Shown in pieces: positions 56,856 through 64,000 of a DNA stretch of 64,000 nt. The stretch comes from Trichostrongylus colubriformis (taxonomy: Eukaryota > Nematoda > Chromadorea > Rhabditida > Trichostrongylidae), in NCBI GenBank assembly GCA_963978905.1, contig OZ022258.1, forward strand, positions 56,218,591-56,282,590. Direction: 5' to 3'. Made by a program: the position numbers and the translations under genes. The first letter of the stretch is position 1, and each line of letters starts with the position of its first letter. The notes under the pieces were generated by a model. It had not been told where the DNA came from and did not search any database. It saw nothing but the letters and a program-made list of their open reading frames with translations.

Positions 56856-57744
56856 TTTAGTATATGTAGAAGTGTGCCATTCGAATGAGTGGACCAGAAT
56901 ATGTCATTGCATAGATGTGACTAAGGGGACTGCACAAAGGCAGCAGACGTGATAATTGATTTATATCGACAAGAATAGAGAATAGGTCAAAAGCCCTACA
57001 AATGGGACCGCTACACTGCCCATTGAATTCTGCACTGGACGTGTTTTCCAACAGCTTCCATCACTGATTTATCGATCGCCCAAAGCCATCCAGATCTGTG
57101 AGGTGTAGCGGTTGTGTTGCAAGCCCAATTATAGAAGGAGTTAAGCCAACGGACGGATGGTACGCCATCAGCGTAGGGCTTTCTGAAGGGTCATAGCGCG
57201 CCTACCTACCGTCAGTTGCGTCACACAGTTTACCTGATGTGTAGCGTTCATTCATAGTTACCAATCCCCACCGTATTCGGCATATCAAAATTACTTCTAG
57301 CGCTGTTTTCATTTGTCTTTTTTCTTGTTGCTCCTTTTTCATCATCTGTGTACTCTATCTTCAATCACTGGCATTTCTAAACATTTGAAATGCTTTGTCT
57401 GCTAGCATTACTCTGGCGAGTTTTGAAACTCAAAAAAATATCCATATTTTTTACGCCTATGTAACTTATGACGTGAAGCGATCTTGTAAATTATTGGGTC
57501 TACTTTGTCTTCTGATAAATTTTGGGAAGAAAGTCAATTTTGAATGAGAAATTTAGCAAAAATCAACGAGAATGGGCTCAAGGGGATCTGGTTTAAAGAT
57601 ATGTATCTTGCATCATTTTTCCCCTGTAGCTTTCCAGAGGGGCGAACACTCTGAGCAAGCTTCGTACTACTCGAAGAATAGGGATTGATTTATCTTGCCA
57701 TTGATGGTTTTCACTGCCAATGCTTTCCTATTCTCCCAGCTCAG
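56856..57744. other. Intergenic, nothing recognised
   Basis: No supported feature. Confidence 0.35.
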
Positions 57745-57833
57745 TTACTCCTCAAACAAGTGGTTTCTCATGCTGATAGTAGTCTGTACGATTACTGGGG
57801 ATGAGCCTTCAGCGTCGGGACATTTTTCTGGAC
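57745..57833 (-). CDS. Candidate terminal exon
   Basis: After GCATTTCAG, encodes GPEKCPDAEGSSPVIVQTTI then SMRNHLFEE and TAA (57747-57745). Confidence 0.3.
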
Positions 57834-60251
57834 CTGAAATGCCTGGCGGATTAATAACAGAGTCTTTATAGAAAAAAGAAACCTTCACATAGTAAAATAA
57901 ACACTGCTTAATGTCACATAAACTTAATCGACTACCGTAAAGCAACAGCGTCCTCCGAAGCTTATACCCCCTCTCATACCCTGTACATGACGACCACAGA
58001 TTTCTGCAAAGTAGCCTCGTTGAGACGCTAAATTTATTCAGCCTGATCCTAGTGGTTAGTCGAAAAAAAAAAAGAAAGTGCATTGGCTAATTGCCTCACT
58101 GGTGCAGCTGCAACTCTCCCAGTGAATCCTTCTGCAGGAACACCGTAATCTTCCGACGAACCTCGCGAGGCCTTCATATTAGTGTGGCATGTAAGTATAT
58201 GGCTTCATAAGAAGTCGCATCCATGCGCTCACTGCCCCTGCCCAACGGAGCTTTTTCCGTTGACGATTCTATTGCGATTACGAGGTTGAACCTATCGACT
58301 CTGGCTAGCTCAATGAAAACAAATATAGTCTTTGCAACCTATGTGCTGAACATTCAAACTTCTTTTTGTAACTGACTCGGAGTACCATGCATGGCTCATT
58401 CTTCTGGCAGGCACTATATACATTTTCCATATTCCTTTCTCAAAGTGACAGTAGCATTGAGTAATTTCCAGACAACCTCTGAGTCTCAACTTTTTAGCCA
58501 TCAAGTGTTTCTATTCTGGGTGTTTTCAAGTTAGTCTTTGTAGAATTCTAGACTCTTACTCTTAAGATCGTTTGGAGTTTAATACATGCAAAGAACTCGT
58601 TAATCCGCCCGCGCTGTGAAATGGTTAATTAAAGCAGGGACACGGCAGGCAAAAAAGTCAGACAGTCGTCGAATTTCGTCTGGCTCGTGAGAATATTTAT
58701 AGAATCTCACATGGAACAGAACTGAGTCGTGAATTTCACTATTCTGCTGCTGTCAAGCTGTCACTGCAGGATCTATAGGTGTATTTTTAGCTTTTAATTA
58801 TATCTACAAATATGTATATATCGTCTATGTATGTTATCTGAGCTGAAATGCTACTTATTTTGCTTACCAACGCCCTCTTTCTACCTAGCTGGTTGCCGAT
58901 TGCTGAGTATGGAAGCGCACAGTAGTGTGACTGTGTGGAAAGGACGGGATTAAATGGGTAGTAAGCCATCGGATAAGGTCCAATTCTTGACTTGATTTCT
59001 TTGGCGTACGCGTTTTTCCTGTACTGCAGTACTGACACATCGATTGGGCCGCACGTATTCGTGATGTGCGGCGGTCGTACGCAACGCTCACTCGGAGGAA
59101 GATCTAGCATAAGACTGGGGTCTGCCGTTCTCGTGGGATCTTGTTTCGTTGTTTCTAGCTGTTTATTCGTTGTTTATTCGAATCGCAACTTAGACCAGCT
59201 ACTAGAATCTTTGCTTACAGCAAATAGCAAATGCGTTTCTGTTTCCTGACCACCCACATTATCGAACTCAGTATGCTTGAGGGGAGGCATCACCTTGCGC
59301 GGAGGAAATGGCTGTCGGAAAAGGGCGAACACGAAGTTCATAAAAAGAAAGCTAATTAACCGAATATTTCTAACCCATCTTATGGAATGAACATCTATGG
59401 ACACACATCTGCTGTGTGCTTACACCACAACCTGTATTAATATCACTCAGCAATTTAGCACCAAGCCTGTTTCATGCCCAAGAAAAAACTTCCGAATCTC
59501 ACATATCGTTAGTGGCTAGGCCAAAATGGATAATTTCTAAGGATTCCGTATGGTTTGAAAGAAATCTCTTGTCCCTACATGTTCAATTCTGGAGCGGTAT
59601 TGAAGATATGGAGGGGTCGCCATTGATAAATCCTCTAATGTGAGGACCGCGCTGCTTCCAGCAGACGGAATGGGGGGGGGGGGGATGGGGGCTGGAGGGA
59701 AATGGGAGGGGGGACTCACAACCCTCGCAGGTCACTCTATTTGTAAATGTATGGTGACGTCCGAGACACATACATATGTCACTAATCCTATAAGGAAGAC
59801 TAGAGTACTGGTCTCTCTTTTACACTTTTAGATATAGTGAATTTTTTTAATGCGAGTACTGTATATAATGAGCTAACATAAACTAAAAATAAATGTTAAG
59901 AATGAACTCTTTCGGAATTTTGCTTGAAAATCATCCTGTTCCCATTTGAATGAAGCGAAAACATTGACCTGAACATATCGGCCCACATCCCCGCAATTCA
60001 TTAACTTGTGAGCAATTTCAGGCCACATCCATACGTAATTGCTTCACCATCAGATCTATGAGGATGGACGTAGAGCTCGTTTCACCACACGGCACATAAG
60101 TTAGACATAGAGGGGTCACTAGATCTTTTGAGGCCAGGCAAGGACATTCCCAGCAAAAGCAGTGTTTCTTTTGAAAAAAAAACTTACTGCGTGGTTTCAG
60201 GATCTCCTTTGTCTATCACCAATTTCACCAATGTAGCATAGATGGGGTTAC
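57745..60251 (-). CDS. Candidate minus-strand gene, unrecognised, partial model
   Basis: Four stretches with good splice signals and protein-like composition lie in the same orientation: 60188-60251, 59219-59311, 58868-59110 and a terminal piece 57745-57833 ending in TAA. Their phases do not all match as drawn, so exons are missing or some are wrong. Translation gives a Pro- and Tyr-rich part (KSRIGPYPMAYYPFNPV) and a C-terminus MRNHLFEE. I recognise no domain. The grouping into one gene is an inference from strand and spacing only. Confidence 0.28.
58868..59110 (-). CDS. Candidate exon, Tyr/Pro-rich
   Basis: Open from an ATG at 59110 (MLDLPPSERCVRPP) through TCGPIDVSVLQYRKNAYAKE to GNQLGRKRAL, stopping exactly at a GTAAGC donor. 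The overlapping alternative frame has poorer composition. Confidence 0.4.
59219..59311 (-). CDS. Candidate exon, 31 codons
   Basis: Between CTTTTCCGACAG and GTAAGC, encoding PFPPRKVMPPLKHTEFDNVG then GQETETHLLFA. The frame stays open to a stop near 59174, so it could instead be terminal. Confidence 0.35.
59672..59684 (+). repeat. Poly-G run (13 G)
   Basis: Thirteen consecutive G followed by ATGGGGG and GGGAGGGGGG-like steps. It can form a G-quadruplex and is prone to sequencing error. Confidence 0.9.
60188..60251 (-). CDS. Candidate exon with GTAAGT donor
   Basis: Encodes NPIYATLVKLVIDKGDPETT and ends CA before GTAAGTTTTT. The donor is excellent. The acceptor (ATTGAG) is weak. Confidence 0.35.
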
Positions 60252-60389
60252 CTCAATAATGTATGAAACATATGTAGACTCGACCGGCCTAGCGTAAAGC
60301 GCGAGCGTTGCTTCCTCCTACGCGACTAATGCACGCTGAAAACCACCTTTAAAGGCAGCTTCCGGGAAAATCCGGACGAAAAGTTAAAG

Positions 60390-60900
60390 AAGTAGTGAAT
60401 ATGAAAGCCGAGATGTCTAGTATCAGGACGGTGGAGAAAAAACGCATGGAAATGGCCAAAAACTCGAGAAATAGGACCTCTTCCCACCGTTGGTTCTAGG
60501 CGCGGACGACCTTTCCGTCAAGGGGCAGGTAGTCCGCATAGGTTTTCCGTTGGCATCACCAAGACGTCAACCTGAAGGGATGTTCGGAAATGAGACAGCA
60601 TCTATTTTCATGTGATGAGCTTCAAGCTAGAAGTGAGAAAGCGCGCAGCGATACTTTCAATCCTGCCGATCTCCTTCACCAACTATACCGTGACCAACCA
60701 CTAATCACGTCGCCTGGAGGCGGGCTGTCCTTGTCCAAGGCGGCTTGTCCTGACGAGGCCGCCTCCGCCACAGCTCAAGGGGGCGTCTTCCGCGGGGGAT
60801 TTCGCCATGCATAGGCCTTCCAGACCCGTAGTTTTTCACTCAGTGCCTCCTTATGCGATTCCCTGTCACCCACATTATCCCGAACACTGTCTTTAACCAA
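60390..60900 (+). repeat. Degenerate dispersed repeat, family B, longest copy
   Basis: Contains AATGGCCAAAAACTCGAGAA, GACCTCTTCCCACCGTTGG and the end block CCCTGTCACCCACATTATCC, matching 8955-9235 and 34860-35100. Confidence 0.55.
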
Positions 60901-63590
60901 TGCATCATCTGACTCTCTGCCCTACCAGTGACAATCTCATAACTATACTTACCTTTCATCAGAAAAAAACCCACGACATTCCTCACCATATTTTAAGTTT
61001 TTACATACTGATTCCGAAGCACATGATCGGTTTCCCATAATCTCCTTGATTTATATGAATTGTTTATTTCTACATAAGATTCAAGGGACACGAGTAGAGA
61101 TTTTGGACTTTTCGATCCCAACTGGCTTCGCGTTTCCATTTTTAGCAATCAAAGCTCACGTCGGCTCGTTGTAGTAGTCGGATCTTAATGACGGATTCGC
61201 GTCTCAAGTACGTTAGAGTGTGTGGCTAATTGATAAGCATATCCGATTTCGGCATCAACATCGGAGCCCCTAAATCCTATGTTAGGCGCTGCCCGTGAAA
61301 AACCCTTCTCTCTTTCGGAGAACATCGGCCGATTTCTGTGTACATATCCTTAAGGATCGTTGATCAGTGGGGAGAATATTCTTCCTTTGGGACTGTGACA
61401 ATACAATTTATGTGCTAGTAGTAGTAATATTATAAAAAGGAAGTTAAAACTTCAAACTTTACTATGGTTATAGTAACATAATAAAATTTATTTTATGACA
61501 ATAACCATACTGTCACAAAAGGGGATTAGACTCGTCAACGTCTCGGACAGATTGGAATCCTGCTTTCAATGTCCTATGCACTTATCTCGTGACAATGATA
61601 ATTATAACAATAATAATGTGTAAGATAATAACAGTGTATCACGACAATGCGCTTGGAAATCCCTGAAGTCGGACTGGTTTTGAACTAACATTTGTACTCT
61701 TGGAACATCGCTATTATCCTTTACACTGCGATACCTTGAAGAAACCGGGAGGGGTCGCAGAAAGAGGAAGATGGGACGAAATGACTGTTTTAAAACGAAC
61801 ATTCTATGTTGAAAACGATAATCGGTAAAGAGATTCGGATTCAAAAGCGCGACGTTGTGGTCTGAATTCGCATCTCTCGCGCGTCTCTTCAAACTGCAAC
61901 ATCACCTTTCCGAGTTGATTGCTGCAGAAGATGTCATTTGTTGTCTCGTACGATGTATTTTATCCATTCATTCATGATGATGTGAAATAATGGAACAACA
62001 AACAGCAGCAATCAAGTGAACCCATGAATGGGAGGATTAATCAAAGAATAAGAAGAAAGTTGTTCGAGGGAAAAATTCATCGAATTCACACTCAACGTCT
62101 TGATAGGTGCTTGCAATGTGTGTAACATTGTGAACTGCAGGCGTTACGGTACGCCAAAGTTGCACCCACCCGGTGTCTTTGAATTTGCTGCATCTTACTT
62201 CTTGGTATGATCATGCTTTCATCACTTTTTTAGTTAATTAGAAGTATCCTACAATCTGTTGTATGCCATTGATAACGCATGTAACTGTAAAAGAAGCCAA
62301 ATGTTAGGTGAGCGGTCGCGAGCGGTTGACGTGACGATCGTGCCATTTGCTTTGGTATGATAGGACATGAGGCAAATTTGCGAAAGAAAAGGGGAAACAG
62401 AAACGATGTATGGAATTACTATTACCTCTTCTAGTAATGCATCGGTTCGGCTCGACCGTTACGCTACTCCACGCGTCTGTCACATCACTTCTGCATAATG
62501 AAGCAAAGTGCAAATGAAGCAAGTGCACTCGGCTTATCACAATATGGTCGAATAATATTATATGAGGTCTTTTCTCGGGTTTCTTAGATTGCACTTTGGA
62601 GTCATATTAGCGAGTCACTAATTCGACAGCCAAGTGCATCTTTTATGCTGCGGAGAGGTGAAGAGAGTTTCCTGTGAAATATGCTAATTTGCTAAGTTTT
62701 TCTGTCAGTAGACGTTATGACATGAAGCTGTCATTCGCGCCCTTCTGAGAAGTTTTGATGTCTCTCCCTTCGAAGAAAACAAATACGTTGACTGCCAACG
62801 CAAACCTCTAAGCCTCTTGTACCTTTATTAGGTTGTGATATCTTTGACGAGCTTGCTCCCGCATTTCTGGAATTCATGAAGAGGTGTCCTAGAAACAGCT
62901 AACAATTGTGTATGAAACAATGTGAGACTTCCAAAATTTTTATTCAAAAAAAAAACAGAGCAGCTATTAGCAAGCACATGTTTCACGAATCCTCTTCCAG
63001 TAATTGAAGCAGTTGCAGGCTGCAGCCCTTACGCGTCCATCATATTCACTACATCTAGCGCTAACTAAGCCCCACTTTTCCAGTCATCTGGACAGCTTCT
63101 TCAGCAGCATTGTGTTCAGAAACAAGGGTGATTTGGAGTCGACTTTTTTCGATTTCACGCTATATAAATCATCAGCCCTTCATCAGATTGAGATATGTAC
63201 CTAGGTATGCGTAATGTTGCCAAGAGTGTAGGGAATTTAATGGTGCATCGTGTGAAAAGATGCAGTCTGAGCCAAGCCATGACATCCCGGAGTTGAATTT
63301 GAAAACACCGGCCAAATTTTCTTCACCACCCAATAATATAAAGGCGTTTGTTACAATACCACTGGAAACGCCACCTACTTTACTCTTTCTCAAGATTGCT
63401 ACTGTAATTGGGTGGGTATCAAGCCTTTTCAGTGACTTATGTGCTCTTGGAGTTCTCTTTTGGATTGAAGTCGTGTGTGTTAATTCAGTCTACGTCTGTT
63501 CCGTGATACACGACGATTCACGACGTGACGCCCTCGTTCGTTGACGCTTTCCAGAATGAGATAAGCGTGCAAGCCATGCATGAATTCGGC
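60901..63590. other. Intergenic; degenerate tRNA-derived repeat and a possible exon
   Basis: 61620-61760 on the minus strand reads as a decayed tRNA-type head (GTATCGCAGTGTAAAGG, then AGTTCAAAACCAG) and shares its body with the repeat at 45297-45610. 63260-63410 has a plus-strand open frame beginning MQSEPSHDIPELNLKTPAKF with a GTGGGT donor after it, but the minus strand is also open, so I leave it uncalled. Confidence 0.4.
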
Positions 63591-63795
63591 AGTTCTCCCA
63601 CGCACATTCATGTTCAGACATCACACTCATGTAGCCACTCACCAGAGTTTGAAAGTCAGATCTGTGGCCATCCTTTTTTGTTTTTGCTGAGGAAATTTCG
63701 ACTTCTTCCCCGACTATTTTTCTGGTCATCACATCCGACGTAGTTCTCCCACGCACATTCATGTTCAGACATCACACTCATGTAGCCACTCACCA
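63591..63795 (+). repeat. 54-bp direct duplication
   Basis: 63591-63644 (AGTTCTCCCACGCACATTCA...) recurs identically at 63742-63795. A shorter third piece, CATCACACTCATGTAGCCAG, sits at 63801-63820. Confidence 0.92.
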
Positions 63796-63816
63796 CTCAC
63801 CATCACACTCATGTAG

Positions 63817-63850
63817 CCAGTTCTAAGTAGTATCGACTACTTAGAACTGG
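63817..63850. repeat. Perfect 15-bp hairpin with 4-base loop
   Basis: CCAGTTCTAAGTAGT, loop ATCG, then ACTACTTAGAACTGG. It directly follows the duplicated sequence. No T-run follows, so it is not a typical terminator. Confidence 0.93.
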
Positions 63851-64000
63851 ATCAATCGAGGGAAAATCCAGTTGAAGGTTTCCTCAAAGATGTCGAAATC
63901 TTAACCGAGTTGCACATTGACTAGAGAGCATTTTGATTGCTCTACCATGCATTTCTAAGCTGACAGGAACATCAAAAACGGACAACGGGCAGCGCCCGAG

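Noticed and set aside
63260..63544. Plus-strand frame with a plausible first exon
   Set aside because: The opposite strand is equally open and protein-like here, so strand cannot be decided.

Overview
This window looks like nuclear DNA of a nematode, most likely a clade V strongylid of the hookworm type. I infer this from five things: a spliced patched-related gene with small exons and TTTTCAG-type acceptors, a possible trans-splice acceptor just upstream of its start codon, dense mariner, Tc1 and piggyBac-like non-autonomous elements, a tRNA-derived SINE family, and a decayed RTE-type retrotransposon tail. The species cannot be named from the sequence alone. No bacterial operons, rRNA genes or CRISPR arrays were seen. 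Almost every long open frame is a shadow of repeats.

The left end (about 0.5 to 7.5 kb, minus strand) holds the one gene I can reconstruct with confidence. It encodes a Patched-related (PTR, sterol-sensing-domain) membrane protein with 12 exons in consistent phase. It runs from an ATG at 7493 through the SSD, and its C-terminal half lies beyond the left edge or in exons I could not find. Its introns carry a piggyBac-like MITE, a Tc1-type MITE and a SINE.

From 8 to 22 kb the DNA is mostly repeats: SINEs, a perfect 114-bp-armed palindrome at 15.4 kb, short tandem repeats, and a tRNA-like sequence at 22.0 kb. A weak plus-strand gene model (lysine-rich product, terminal exon 26932-27103) spans 22.3-27.1 kb. 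A 1.27-kb TA-flanked element with direct and inverted internal repeats sits inside its large intron.

From 29 to 48 kb transposable elements dominate. There are two mariner copies carrying the same internal deletion (31.2 and 47.1 kb), a head-to-head fold-back made of two mariner 3' ends (38.2 kb), a second Tc1-type MITE, TTAA-flanked palindromic MITEs, two hAT-like MITEs with 8-bp duplications, and a pair of paralogous segments interrupted by different elements (41.6 and 46.9 kb). A frameshifted RTE-type reverse-transcriptase tail lies at 43.1-43.5 kb.

From 48 to 64 kb there are more SINEs and degenerate repeats and a low-confidence minus-strand gene (57.7-60.3 kb). The right edge carries a 54-bp duplication and a 15-bp-armed perfect hairpin. 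The apparent genes look unrelated to one another. The shared theme of the window is waves of small non-autonomous DNA elements and SINEs around and inside sparse, intron-rich genes.
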